Shown: piece by piece, positions 17,394-25,167 of the stretch | Layout of the letters: every line of letters starts with the position of its first letter | Numbering within the stretch: the stretch's first letter is position 1 | Assembly: GCA_002307235.1 (NCBI GenBank) | Contig: DBTV01000036.1 | Span: forward strand, 44,474 to 108,473 | Source: Acidobacteriaceae bacterium UBA1307 | Lineage (GTDB): Bacteria > Acidobacteriota > Terriglobia > Terriglobales > Acidobacteriaceae | Direction: 5' to 3' | Length of the DNA: 64,000 nucleotides | Translations under genes and position numbers: made by a program | Notes under the pieces: model-generated | What the model was told of the DNA's origin: nothing | Databases searched by the model: none | The model's input: only the letters and a program-made list of their open reading frames with translations

Positions 17394-18416
17394 GTGTACA
17401 AGATTGCAATTGCCGGGGCTTCGACCCTGCTGGGCCAGGAACTCAAAGACGCCATCGCGGAATCGTCGCTGGCGACCGCTCAACTCGTGTTGCTCGACGA
17501 GGAAAAAGCCAAAGGACAGATTGAGCAACTCGGCGATGAGATCACGATTCTGAATGCCATTGACGATGACTCCTTTGAAAAAGTGGACTTCACCTTCTTC
17601 TGCGGCGCCGAGTCGCTGACGCGCAAGCACTGGCAGCAGGCTCTGCGCTCCGGCTCCACCGTGCTCGATCTGAGCGGCTCGCTCGATCAGGAATCCGGCG
17701 TGCTCGTTCGCTCGCCCTGGCTCGGCGTTGAGCTGACCGCCGACCTGTTCACTCCCGCCGTCGTCCCCGCGCATCCGGCCGCCGTTGCTCTCGCACTTTT
17801 GCTGGACCACCTCCGTCTGGCCGCCCCCCTCCGTCAGGCTGCGGCCACCGTGCTGCAACCGGCCAGCGAACACGGCCGCGCCGCCATGGACGAACTGCAC
17901 CAGCAGACCGTCAACCTGCTCAGCTTCCAGGGCATTCCGCGCGAGGTCTACGACGCGCAGGTCGCCTACAATTTGCTCACCGGTGTTGGAGAAGCCGCGC
18001 AGGTCAGCCTCGCCCTTACCGAAGCACGCCTGCGTCGTCACGTTGCCGCGCTCTCGGCCGGTCGCTGGCCCGCCATCGCGCTCCAGCTCGTGCAGGCCCC
18101 GGTCTTCCACGGTTACACCTTCTCGGTCTCGGTGGAGTTTGAATCGCCGATCGAGATTCGCGCCATTGAAGAGTCGCTTGCCGGCGAGCACATCGATCTG
18201 GTCCTCGAAGACACCGACTCGCCCTCGAATCTGGCCACCACCGGGCAGAACGACGTGCTGGTACGCCTGCGCACGGAAAAGGACGGTCGCAATCCGACCC
18301 TCGCCTCGCGCATCTGGCTCTGGGCTGCCTGCGACAATCTGCGCCTGAGCACGCAGAACGCCCTCGCCTGCGCCCTCGACATGCGCCAACTCCGCCCCAA
18401 GGGCTCCGTGCAGTAG
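17394..18416 (+). CDS. Aspartate-semialdehyde dehydrogenase-like protein lacking the catalytic Cys
   Basis: 340-residue protein with the two-domain fold of ASADH/ArgC: an NAD(P)-binding start (YKIAIAGASTLLGQEL), DFTFFCGAES and LDLSGSLDQES, then the dimerisation domain with LLSFQGIPREV. At the place where ASADH has PNC(T/S)T the sequence is PAHPAA (125-130), so the catalytic cysteine is absent. This matches the non-catalytic USG-1-like branch. GTG 17394 has GAGGGAG upstream. It may be regulatory or have a different activity; it should not be called asd. It follows pssA at 65 bases. Confidence 0.75.
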   Translation: MYKIAIAGASTLLGQELKDAIAESSLATAQLVLLDEEKAKGQIEQLGDEITILNAIDDDSFEKVDFTFFCGAESLTRKHWQQALRSGSTVLDLSGSLDQESGVLVRSPWLGVELTADLFTPAVVPAHPAAVALALLLDHLRLAAPLRQAAATVLQPASEHGRAAMDELHQQTVNLLSFQGIPREVYDAQVAYNLLTGVGEAAQVSLALTEARLRRHVAALSAGRWPAIALQLVQAPVFHGYTFSVSVEFESPIEIRAIEESLAGEHIDLVLEDTDSPSNLATTGQNDVLVRLRTEKDGRNPTLASRIWLWAACDNLRLSTQNALACALDMRQLRPKGSVQ

Positions 18417-18484
18417 CTTCTTGAATCACATACGGCAAAACGGGCGCGGCCTCGGTCGTGCCCTAAACTTTAGCGTAGTCATTC

Positions 18485-18516
18485 ACAGGCCGACCTGATT
18501 CAGGTTGGCCTGTTTC
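18485..18516. terminator. Hairpin between convergent genes
   Basis: ACAGGCCGACCTG (18485-18497) pairs with CAGGTTGGCCTGT (18501-18513), followed by TTTC. It sits between the ends of the USG-1-like gene and the convergent ArsR gene, and the adjoining AT-rich run at 18530-18545 could serve the other strand. Confidence 0.65.
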
Positions 18517-18528
18517 GTGCTGCAATCA

Positions 18529-18870
18529 TTAAAAAATTTTTTTGTGCAAAGATGCGCATGCTGCGTTTAGAACGGACTCGATCAGGCCAGGAAAGAGCAA
18601 CTCTAATTCTTTCTTGCGCAGGCTGTTGATCAGTTCGTTTCCCTCCCTGCGTGATTCGATGAGACCTGCTTCGCGCAGCACCTTGAAGTGATGTGACAGG
18701 GAGGACTTTGGTATAGCGATGCCAAAAGAACCGCAGGAAATTTCTTTCTTCTTCGATAGTAGAAGGAGAATTTCGAGTCGAACCGGGTCACTAAGAGCCT
18801 GCAGAATTTTGGGCAAGGCAATTGATTTGTGCGTGCGTGCAGGCTGGGTGGGCGTGGGCTTTTTCGTCAT
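18529..18870 (-). CDS. ArsR-family winged-helix repressor
   Basis: 113-residue ArsR/SmtB-type DNA-binding protein. LQALSDPVRLEILLLL is the family N-terminal helix, and IPKSSLSHHFKVLREAGLIESRREGNE is the recognition helix plus wing. The ELCVCDL metal site of ArsR is not present; the single Cys at ISCGSF could be a sensor, but this is speculation. It is divergent from a flavodoxin-like reductase with a double-dyad operator between them, so autoregulation plus control of the reductase is likely. Base composition is lower in GC than its neighbours. Confidence 0.88.
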   Translation of the reverse strand: MTKKPTPTQPARTHKSIALPKILQALSDPVRLEILLLLSKKKEISCGSFGIAIPKSSLSHHFKVLREAGLIESRREGNELINSLRKKELELLFPGLIESVLNAACASLHKKIF

Positions 18871-18964
18871 GGAATGTCTGTCTGAAATGGTCTTCTTTTA
18901 AAGGGCTAGGGAGATCCCCCGCCTCTGCCGGTGGATACTTACAATTCACACTAGTTCATGCTCC

Positions 18965-18993
18965 TTGACTTGACAAGGTTGTTCGAGTAATGT
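18965..18993 (+). promoter_or_regulatory. Candidate promoter of the flavodoxin-like gene
   Basis: TTGACT (18965-18970) and TAATGT (18988-18993) are spaced 17 bases apart, close to a sigma-70 consensus, and point to the reductase gene. The -10 element lies inside the first operator dyad, so a bound repressor would block it. An alternative -35 TTGACA starts at 18970. Confidence 0.5.
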
Positions 18994-19025
18994 CGAACTA
19001 GATGGTTCGACATTACTCGAACAAC
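18978..19025. promoter_or_regulatory. Double-dyad operator (perfect 21-bp inverted repeat)
   Basis: Two 21-base arms (18978-18998 and 19005-19025) are perfect reverse complements around a six-base TAGATG spacer. Each arm is itself a dyad, TTCGA-N6-TCGAA (18982-18997 and 19006-19021), with centres 24 bases apart. This is the expected layout for two ArsR dimers bound side by side. It overlaps the candidate promoter of the divergent reductase and lies 108 bases upstream of the repressor start. Confidence 0.75.
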
Positions 19026-19070
19026 GCAGCCTCGTCTGGAATAGACGTGAGCGAAGCGGAAGGATAAGAA

Positions 19071-19763
19071 ATGAAAGTGCTGGCGATCAATGGAAGTCCT
19101 CGGAAAAAGAAGAATACAGGCATTTTGCTGGAGCACGCTCTTGCGGGAGCCAAGTGTTCGGGAGCGGATGTGGAGCTTGTGCATCTCTATGAACAGGATT
19201 ATCGGGGTTGCCGGAGTTGTTTCGCCTGCAAGCGCATCAATGGCAAAGATTATGGCCGTTGTGCGGTACAGGATGGCCTTGCGCCGATTCTTCAGAAGGT
19301 TTCACAGACTGATGTTCTTATTTTAGGGAGTCCGATTTATTTTAATAGCGAAACAGGGGAAATGCGTTCGTTGATGGAACGACTCCTTTTCCCGTATCTG
19401 ACCTATACGGAGGGGTATGCCTCGATTTTTCCGCGGAAGATTCGAACTGCTCTGTTCTATACGATGAACATCGCAGAGCAGGATATGACAGCCTATCAGC
19501 AGGACAAGACCGTTGCTGTCTCTCAGGCCTTTATGGAGAAGGTGTTCGGAAACTGTGAGGTGTTGTTGAGTACCGACACTTACCAATTCAATGACTACTC
19601 GCAATACGTATCTTCCGTATGGGATGCAGAGGCGAAGCAGAAGCGCCACGAAGAGATTTTTCCGCTGGACTGCAAGAAGGCTTATGAGATGGGGGCACGG
19701 CTTTGTGCCCGATCACGAGATCTACAGAAAGAGGGACTTCTTTCGTTGATACATTGCGCTTGA
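19071..19763 (+). CDS. Flavodoxin-fold NAD(P)H-dependent oxidoreductase
   Basis: 230-residue protein of the NADPH-dependent FMN reductase/flavodoxin family. The FMN-phosphate loop is INGSPRKKKNTG, followed by GCRSCFACKRINGKDYGRC (four cysteines in the second helix region, as in iron-sulfur flavoproteins) and the ILGSPIYFNSETGEM flavin loop. AAGGA precedes ATG 19071. It is probably repressed by the divergent ArsR protein; the substrate may be a quinone or other electrophile. Lower GC than its surroundings suggests the pair was acquired together. Confidence 0.85.
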   Translation: MKVLAINGSPRKKKNTGILLEHALAGAKCSGADVELVHLYEQDYRGCRSCFACKRINGKDYGRCAVQDGLAPILQKVSQTDVLILGSPIYFNSETGEMRSLMERLLFPYLTYTEGYASIFPRKIRTALFYTMNIAEQDMTAYQQDKTVAVSQAFMEKVFGNCEVLLSTDTYQFNDYSQYVSSVWDAEAKQKRHEEIFPLDCKKAYEMGARLCARSRDLQKEGLLSLIHCA

Positions 19764-19795
19764 AGGGGAAATTAGCGGCTATTGGTCCAAGTCCA

Positions 19796-19963
19796 ATGGC
19801 CGTGCATCCCAACGAATTCAAGGTGGACCACGGCCTGGGCTATGTTGATGCCTTCGCGCTGGAGTTGACGATGGACAATCACGATCACCTTCTGCTGAAC
19901 GTCGACTACGGCTTCCAGCCTGCCGCCGATCTTGCCCGCGTCGAGTTTCTTTCCGCGAAATAA
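19796..19963 (+). pseudogene. Short orphan coding remnant
   Basis: Frame of 55 codons from ATG 19796 with coherent protein-like composition (FKVDHGLGYVDAF, LLLNVDYGFQPAADLARVEF) and no plausible ribosome site. It looks like the C-terminal end of a larger protein whose 5' part is missing. Base composition matches the GC-rich chromosome rather than the reductase gene before it. I do not recognise the family; it may also be a genuine small gene. Confidence 0.35.
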
Positions 19964-20002
19964 CTGCTGTTCGCTCTTTCTCTTCCCATCGGACAGAAAA
20001 AA

Positions 20003-21154
20003 CTAGCGAGGGCTGGAGCGTTGCCACTGCGCATAGATGAACGCGTCGGTCATGCCGGCGATGTAGTCGGCCACCGTCCGCGCCAGCCCCTCGGCCGGAA
20101 TCTGCGCCTGATGGTCCTCGGGCAGCAGTCGCGGCTCCTCGACAAAGGTGGCGAACAGCGTCGTGACGATCTCGGCTGCCGTGGCGTGCTCGGCCTCCAT
20201 CGCGGGCGAATTGTAGAGCCGCGCATAGAGAAACTTCTTCGTCTCCGCGCGATGTGCCTCGATGGCGGGCGAGAGCGCGGCCAGCCGCTCCGGCGCCTGC
20301 CGCACGCCGTCGAGCGTTGTAATGCCGGCCGCAAGCACACGCCGCCGTGTCTCGTGCAGCAGGTCGGTCACCAGCAGGTCGAGCAGTCGCCGGATCGCAT
20401 CGGAAACCGCCAGCTTGGGCGCGGCATCGGGATAGCTCGCCAGTGCCTCGTCGTGGAACTTGCGGAACAGCGGCACCGCCGCGCGAATCTCCTCGAGCGT
20501 GAGAATCCCCGAGCCGAGTCCGTCGTCGAGGTCGGCCGTTAGATAGGCAATTTCATCCGCCAAATCAATCAGTTGTGCCTCAAGCGGTGGAAAGCGGTCG
20601 AGGAAGAACTCGGCCAGCTCCGGGTGCGCGCCCGGAGCGTAATCGCGCGAGTGTTTGACGATGCCCTCGCGCAGCCCAAGCGTCAGATTCAGTCCGCGAA
20701 AGGCCGGGTAGCGCTCCTCGAACCAGTCGACGATGCGCAGCGCGTGGAGGTTGTGGTCAAAGCGGAGTTCGTGCGCGCGCAGCGCCTTGTCGAGTGCCTT
20801 TTCGCCGGCATGGCCAAAGGGTGGGTGGCCGATATCATGTGATAATGCAAGGGCTTCGGCCAGGTCGGCATTCAGGCCGAGGGCTCGGGAAACGGTGCGC
20901 GCAATCTGTGCGACTTCAAGCGTGTGCGTGAGCCGGCTGCGAAAGTGATCGACCGACGCGTCGCCCGGAAGTCGTGTAAATACCTGGGTTTTGCCCGCCA
21001 GCCGACGAAAGGCGCGCGCGTGCAGAATGCGGCCGATGTCGCGTGCAAACGGCGCGCGATAGGCGTGCGACGCCGCACGGTGCACGCGTTCTGTCAGCAA
21101 CTCCTCTGGCCCGGAACCAACGGCAACTCCTGTAGGCAAAAGCGTTTCCACCAT
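20003..21154 (-). CDS. dgt: dGTP triphosphohydrolase-like protein (HD domain)
   Basis: 383-residue HD-domain protein of the dGTPase family, which hydrolyses dNTPs to nucleosides and triphosphate. It has the family start region RILHARAFRRLAGKTQVF, the first histidine (SRLTHTLEVAQIAR), the HD motif ALSHDIGHPPFGHAGE and the later Asp of LIDLADEIAYLTADLDDGL. Length fits the shorter non-E. coli type (about 380), so strict dGTP specificity is uncertain. Confidence 0.93.
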   Translation of the reverse strand: MVETLLPTGVAVGSGPEELLTERVHRAASHAYRAPFARDIGRILHARAFRRLAGKTQVFTRLPGDASVDHFRSRLTHTLEVAQIARTVSRALGLNADLAEALALSHDIGHPPFGHAGEKALDKALRAHELRFDHNLHALRIVDWFEERYPAFRGLNLTLGLREGIVKHSRDYAPGAHPELAEFFLDRFPPLEAQLIDLADEIAYLTADLDDGLGSGILTLEEIRAAVPLFRKFHDEALASYPDAAPKLAVSDAIRRLLDLLVTDLLHETRRRVLAAGITTLDGVRQAPERLAALSPAIEAHRAETKKFLYARLYNSPAMEAEHATAAEIVTTLFATFVEEPRLLPEDHQAQIPAEGLARTVADYIAGMTDAFIYAQWQRSSPR

Positions 21155-21259
21155 ATCCGCACACCTCGCTTACCGTTGGTTATAGCACGGATTGTTGGCG
21201 GCAGGCGATTGATCGATTGCCGAGTGGGGCCGATAAGTCCTTTCGAGAGAGGAGTTGCG

Positions 21260-21718
21260 ATGGTCAGCTATGTGGGGGTACTGACGCGGATTGGGCCGGC
21301 GGTGATGGCGACACAGGGCGGAACGGTGGTTATGCGCTTTCCTTACATGAAGATAGGGGATCGGGTGCTGGAAAACGTGTATACCTCGGTGCGGGTGGCG
21401 GCATTGCTGGAAGTTGGTGCAGAGGTTCGACTTAAACTCAGCGAGGTGTGGCCGTACCGCAACCGGCTGCTCTGGTCGGTGGAGCAGAGCTCGGGCGAGA
21501 AGCTGAAGGCCGGTCCGTTGTTCATTGGTGTGCACTATCTGCTTGAATTGGGGACGTTTATTCTGCTCGGAATGTTTCTGGGGTCGTTACTCTGGGTTCC
21601 GTTTTTGGACTGGAACGAGCACAGCGGCACGCTCGGGTTGTGGCTGGGAGTGATTCCGATGGCGGCTGTAGGTCTATGGAGAATCAGGCAGTTACGGACC
21701 GAGCGTCGCGCGGCTTAG
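21260..21718 (+). CDS. Hypothetical membrane protein
   Basis: 152 residues from ATG 21260 with GAGAGGAG upstream. The N-terminal 75 residues form a soluble beta-rich part (VGVLTRIGPAVMATQGGTVVMRF, VRVAALLEVGAEVRLKL). They are followed by two membrane helices (about 88-112 and 120-140) and a short basic tail (RIRQLRTERRAA), so the N-terminal domain is probably cytoplasmic. No family recognised. It is divergent from dgt. Confidence 0.6.
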   Translation: MVSYVGVLTRIGPAVMATQGGTVVMRFPYMKIGDRVLENVYTSVRVAALLEVGAEVRLKLSEVWPYRNRLLWSVEQSSGEKLKAGPLFIGVHYLLELGTFILLGMFLGSLLWVPFLDWNEHSGTLGLWLGVIPMAAVGLWRIRQLRTERRAA

Positions 21719-21866
21719 TGGCAAAAACGTGCGAAAACATGTTTTTGCGTGCGAAAAACGCGCGAAAAACGGTTATTTTTTTGCTGCAGAACGGTGGCTT
21801 CGGGGGACCGAGCGCGGTGCCGGTCGCGCCTTAAATGGCAACCGCAGATCCGCGCCGAAGAGCCGC

Positions 21867-21935
21867 CGCAGATCCTTCGACTCACCACCCCCAGGCTGAA
21901 GAAAACGCCTGGGGCCCCGTTCGCTCAGGATGACA
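21867..21935 (+). repeat. Dispersed hairpin repeat family R1, copy 1
   Basis: Core is CGCAGATCC, a short spacer, CCCCAGGC-(10 bases)-GCCTGGGG hairpin, then CTCAGGATGACA. A degenerate extra CGCAGATCC unit precedes it. Other copies lie at 23226-23350, 35928-36027, 45715-45797 and 50881-50956, all in gene gaps and all in the same orientation in this window. The preceding bases (21719-21790) are rich in GCGAAAAAC words. Confidence 0.75.
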
Positions 21936-21967
21936 ACGCGGTGTGAGTGGGGACATTCTCCGGGGAA

Positions 21968-22011
21968 GTGGGCAGTGAACAGTCTATGCACGGTTCACTG
22001 CTCACTGTCTT
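21968..22011. repeat. CAGTGAACAGT-type low-complexity repeat (R6), copy 1
   Basis: GCAGTGAACAGT and TTCACTGCTCACTGT words face one another across about ten bases, giving an imperfect hairpin. It lies 13 bases beyond the etfA stop codon (minus strand). Similar words recur at 26067-26102 and 40690-40717. Confidence 0.55.
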
Positions 22012-22024
22012 CCGTTCCCAGTTT

Positions 22025-23053
22025 CTATTGCTGTCTTGTGGCGAGCAGTTCGTTGACCTTTTCCATGACCTCGAAGGCGTCGGCGATGTAGACGACGTCG
22101 GCCTTGCCACGGGTCCAGCCGCAGTTGGGGTCGAGGGAGATGGCGCGGCGGTCGGCGATGAAGCGCCAGCCGACGACGTGGGGCTCTTCGCCGTGGCAGC
22201 AGGTGGCGAGGCCACGGGGGTGGCGGGGAGTGGCGCCGGTCTGCCCGATCTGGTTCATGTGGGTCAGGAAGGGGAGCACGGAGTTGCCCTCACCGCCCTG
22301 ATCGACGAGCGACTTGGAGCTGCCGAGCGAGGCACCGGAGTTGTTGAGGAAGCCGAGGATGATGCGGGCGGCATCGTCGGTGCGCACCTGGCCGTTGGCC
22401 TGCTTCTTGGTCCATCCGGCACCGGCGACAAACAGGAGGCTGGCATCGGGGCGGATGGTTTGCTGGCCCTGCTGCGGGGCGCGGGTTCCGGTGACGGTGG
22501 TGCGGGTGGCGGGCAACTCGACGGTGACCTTCTGAATGTTTTTGGCCGTGGCGCTCTCAATGAGGGCGAAGGGGGCGTGCGAGCCGGGTTCGAGAAGCAG
22601 GAACCAGGGCCGGGCGGTGCGGGAGAGCGCGGCCTCGATGCGCTGGCGATAGAACCAGCGGCTGACGGTAAGGGTAGCGTCGCCGCCGAAGCCGGTGATG
22701 TGGGTATCGATGAAACCGCCAAGCCGGTGAGCGACACCGGCGGCCACGCGGGCCACGCGGGCGCTGTGCGGGGCGAGGACGATGGTGGCGCCGGTGGTGC
22801 GGCAGAGGGTTTCGAGCACGGCGGCGTCGGTGGCGTAGCGGGGCTGCGCGAAGGCCTCCTGGTCGACGACGTAGAACTGGGCGCCGCAATCGCCTACATC
22901 ATGCAGGGCGTCGGCGGGGCCGAGTAGGGCGACGCTCCAGGCGCAACCGAGCAGGGCGGCGAACTTTTCTCCGGCGGCAATGGCCTCGAGCGAGGCCTTG
23001 GTGAGCGCCTTGCCGGATTCATCGGTATGAGTGAAGACAAGAATCGATTCCAT
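22025..23053 (-). CDS. etfA: Electron transfer flavoprotein alpha subunit (FixB type)
   Basis: 342-residue FAD-binding ETF alpha subunit. The N-terminal domain starts MESILVFTHTDESGKAL; the C-terminal FAD domain holds DASLLFVAGAGWTKK, LGSSKSLVDQGG, IGQTGATPRHPRGLATC and the terminal ADVVYIADAFEVMEKVNELL. With EtfB it carries electrons from acyl-CoA or other dehydrogenases to ETF:quinone oxidoreductase. The start at 23053 follows AAAGGA; a longer in-frame extension runs back through repeat sequence and is rejected. It lies 375 bases after etfB on the same strand. Confidence 0.93.
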   Translation of the reverse strand: MESILVFTHTDESGKALTKASLEAIAAGEKFAALLGCAWSVALLGPADALHDVGDCGAQFYVVDQEAFAQPRYATDAAVLETLCRTTGATIVLAPHSARVARVAAGVAHRLGGFIDTHITGFGGDATLTVSRWFYRQRIEAALSRTARPWFLLLEPGSHAPFALIESATAKNIQKVTVELPATRTTVTGTRAPQQGQQTIRPDASLLFVAGAGWTKKQANGQVRTDDAARIILGFLNNSGASLGSSKSLVDQGGEGNSVLPFLTHMNQIGQTGATPRHPRGLATCCHGEEPHVVGWRFIADRRAISLDPNCGWTRGKADVVYIADAFEVMEKVNELLATRQQ

Positions 23054-23225
23054 CGGTGCAAATCCTTTGGGAGCGCGCGGCGCTCTCGCATGTGTCCGGC
23101 CGGAGGCCGGGGTAAAGTGCGGCAGATGTTTTTGGGGCTCTTGCGGAACGGCGCACGCCGTGCCCTTTCCCCAAAAACTGTGCGTACGGTCCGCTTGCGT
23201 TCTGCCGGTTGGAAGGCGGTTGAAA

Positions 23226-23350
23226 GGCAACCGCAGATCCACTTCCGAAGTGCAACCGCAGATCCCCGCCGAAAAACAACCGCAGATCCTTCGACTCACC
23301 ACCCCCAGGCTGAAGAAAACGCCTGGGGCCCCGTTCGCTCAGGATGACAG
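23226..23350 (+). repeat. Dispersed hairpin repeat family R1, copy 2
   Basis: Three successive CAACCGCAGATCC units (from 23227, 23252 and 23278) precede one CCCCAGGC/GCCTGGGG hairpin and a CTCAGGATGACA tail; a second GGATGACA tail follows near 23377. It fills most of the 375-base gap between etfB and etfA (23054-23428), where nothing else is recognisable apart from the etfA ribosome site. Confidence 0.75.
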
Positions 23351-23428
23351 GCCTTTGTTGTTATGGCCCGGTTGCTCAGGATGACAGCAAAAAGAGTGGA
23401 CAGTCGACGGGCGTTTTTCTGCTGCGAA

Positions 23429-24238
23429 CTAGAGACCCATCCAGGCGACGAGTTCGGCGGCGATGGCGGCCGGGCTCATGTTTTTTTCAACCTGGGTCTG
23501 GCGGACCTGCTGGGGCAGATTGGCCGAGGCGTAGTTGAGCGTGTTGGCGTCGAGCTGGACGGATTTGGCGCGCTGCAGGGCGGGCATGACGGTACGCATG
23601 TTCATCATGCCGATCTGCGGATTGTTGCGCGGCTCGGCGAGATTGCCGGTGGCCCAGCCGAGGACGGCAGGCGTGCTGGAGCAGACCGAGACCTGATGCT
23701 TGCCGCCTTCGACGCGCTCGAGGACCTCGAAGCTGCCATTATCGGCGAGGGTGATCTGATCGACGCCCTGAAACTGTTCGGTGATGCCGAGCCGCTCGCC
23801 GATGAGCTGGAGGGTGACGCCAGCGCCGCGCGAGGCCGATTCCCAACCGCCGAAGAGGAAGAGCCTGGCGAGATCGATGCCGGGGATGGCCTGAATGGCC
23901 TCGGCGAGTGCGGCGGCGGTGGAGTGGGCATCGGGGAAACCACCGATGGGGCCGTCGACCGGAACGAGCTCAATGGCGACCTTCTGGGCGATGGTCATCA
24001 TGACCTGCTGGAGCTTGCCCTTGGGACCAAGCGAGAGGAGCCAGAGTTTGGAGCCGGGATTCTTTTGCGCGAGGGCGGCGGCCTCGTAGAGCGCGCTGGC
24101 GGCCCAGGGGTCGAGGACGGCGGGCAGCATCATTTCATTTTTGAGACCGGGTCCGGTGGCGGTCATGACCGGCTCGAGAGTTTGCAACGGATCCGGCACG
24201 ATGCCGGCACAGACAACGATCTGCAGTGGAGTAGGCAC
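23429..24238 (-). CDS. etfB: Electron transfer flavoprotein beta subunit (FixA type)
   Basis: 269-residue ETF beta subunit. It begins PLQIVVCAGIVPDP, has a LDPWAASALYEAAAL segment in the AMP-binding half, LFLFGGWESASRGAGVTLQLIGERLG and the conserved RVEGGKHQVSV region before a C-terminal domain. It is upstream of etfA and downstream of a DUF1543 gene. Whether the pair is bifurcating (FixAB-like) or a conventional shuttle cannot be settled by reading, but a FixC-FixX fusion lies close by. Confidence 0.92.
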   Translation of the reverse strand: MPTPLQIVVCAGIVPDPLQTLEPVMTATGPGLKNEMMLPAVLDPWAASALYEAAALAQKNPGSKLWLLSLGPKGKLQQVMMTIAQKVAIELVPVDGPIGGFPDAHSTAAALAEAIQAIPGIDLARLFLFGGWESASRGAGVTLQLIGERLGITEQFQGVDQITLADNGSFEVLERVEGGKHQVSVCSSTPAVLGWATGNLAEPRNNPQIGMMNMRTVMPALQRAKSVQLDANTLNYASANLPQQVRQTQVEKNMSPAAIAAELVAWMGL

Positions 24239-24308
24239 GATATGTCCTCGGTGAAGAATTGTTAACAGTAGTGTAAATTCCCCGGGCGTGCGTGGGGGGG
24301 CTGCAGGC

Positions 24309-24794
24309 TCAAATCATCTGTCGATATTCGCTGCGAACAATGGGGGCCCGGTGCTCGCCGCGCGTGAGACGAAGATGAGTGGATGAGTCCAAAAGATGAC
24401 GATCGACGTCGATGAGTGCGTCGGTATGCAGAGAGAGCAGGGAGCCGGCGGCGGCCTGCTTTGCCTGCCGCTTGGCGGTGGCCGCGTTGGGGGCGACGAC
24501 GAGGTGGAAGGGGTGCGCCTCCCCGAAGACCGAGGCTGCATAGCCACCGAGCTGGGCGCAGTAGAGACGCGGCTGGCCGGGGGCGAGGGGCTCCTCCGAT
24601 GGCTCGATGCGGTAGCCGTCGAGGCCGTCGAGCTCGATCCAGCCGTCGATGTGCACCTTGGCGGGGGCGGCGAACCAGGCGGCGCGGAGCCGGTCGTAGG
24701 CATCTTCGATACGGTCGGCAAAGAGGAAGACGATGTCGTGGAGTTCGAGTTTGGCGCGGGGGTGTTCGCCACCGAGAAGGACGGAGTAGAACAT
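24309..24794 (-). CDS. DUF1543 domain protein
   Basis: 161-residue cytosolic protein with two similar halves. The N-terminal FYSVLLGGEHPRAKLELHDIVFLFADRIEDAYDRL is the DUF1543 signature, and LYCAQLGGYAASVFGEAHPFHLVVAP repeats the pattern. Function is unknown. It is 70 bases upstream of etfB on the same strand and may be first in that transcript; this could be chance rather than a functional link. Confidence 0.82.
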   Translation of the reverse strand: MFYSVLLGGEHPRAKLELHDIVFLFADRIEDAYDRLRAAWFAAPAKVHIDGWIELDGLDGYRIEPSEEPLAPGQPRLYCAQLGGYAASVFGEAHPFHLVVAPNAATAKRQAKQAAAGSLLSLHTDALIDVDRHLLDSSTHLRLTRGEHRAPIVRSEYRQMI

Positions 24795-25167
24795 GGGGTT
24801 GTAGCTCCTAGCCTTTAGCTTCCAGCTTTTTGTGCCTGGGGGGCAAGGGGGGGGGCGGAGAAGCCGCAGCCGAAAAACGCCCGTAATGGGAATGCGTACA
24901 AGTCCTCAAAAATGTGTAACAAAGCAGGTGGCTCAAATTTGTCACCTGTTTTCCACAGTATTTTTAATCTAAATAACTTTAAATTTTTTGTTTTTTTTAC
25001 TTAAGATGGCCGAGCCTGTTCAATTGCACAAGCAGCTTTCCCGTAGCCTCAGGCTGCGGCGTTCTTTTGGCAGCTGGCCAATCTGTTCCAAGGCATTGCT
25101 CTGCTGAATAGCAAAGCCTACGTCCCCACCGCAGATCTGCGACAGGTTAGACCTGGGGGGAACAACT
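24795..25167. other. Divergent promoter region of DUF1543 and the second HipA-like gene
   Basis: 373 bases. A run of AGCT-rich words (GTAGCTCCTAGCCTTTAGCT) lies at 24811-24830, just before the DUF1543 gene. An inverted repeat CAGGTG-N12-CACCTG is at 24925-24948 and is followed by a very AT-rich tract (24950-25005) that probably holds the promoter of the HipA-like gene. Its ribosome site is in CTGGGGGGAAC before ATG 25168. No RNA gene seen. Confidence 0.45.

Noticed and set aside
17394..18416. Annotation as asd (aspartate-semialdehyde dehydrogenase)
   Set aside because: The catalytic cysteine motif is replaced by PAHPAA, so the enzyme name is not justified.
24925..24948. CAGGTG-N12-CACCTG inverted repeat as a terminator or operator
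   Set aside because: Only six base pairs, no transcript ends there, and no regulator can be linked; noted within the intergenic entry only.
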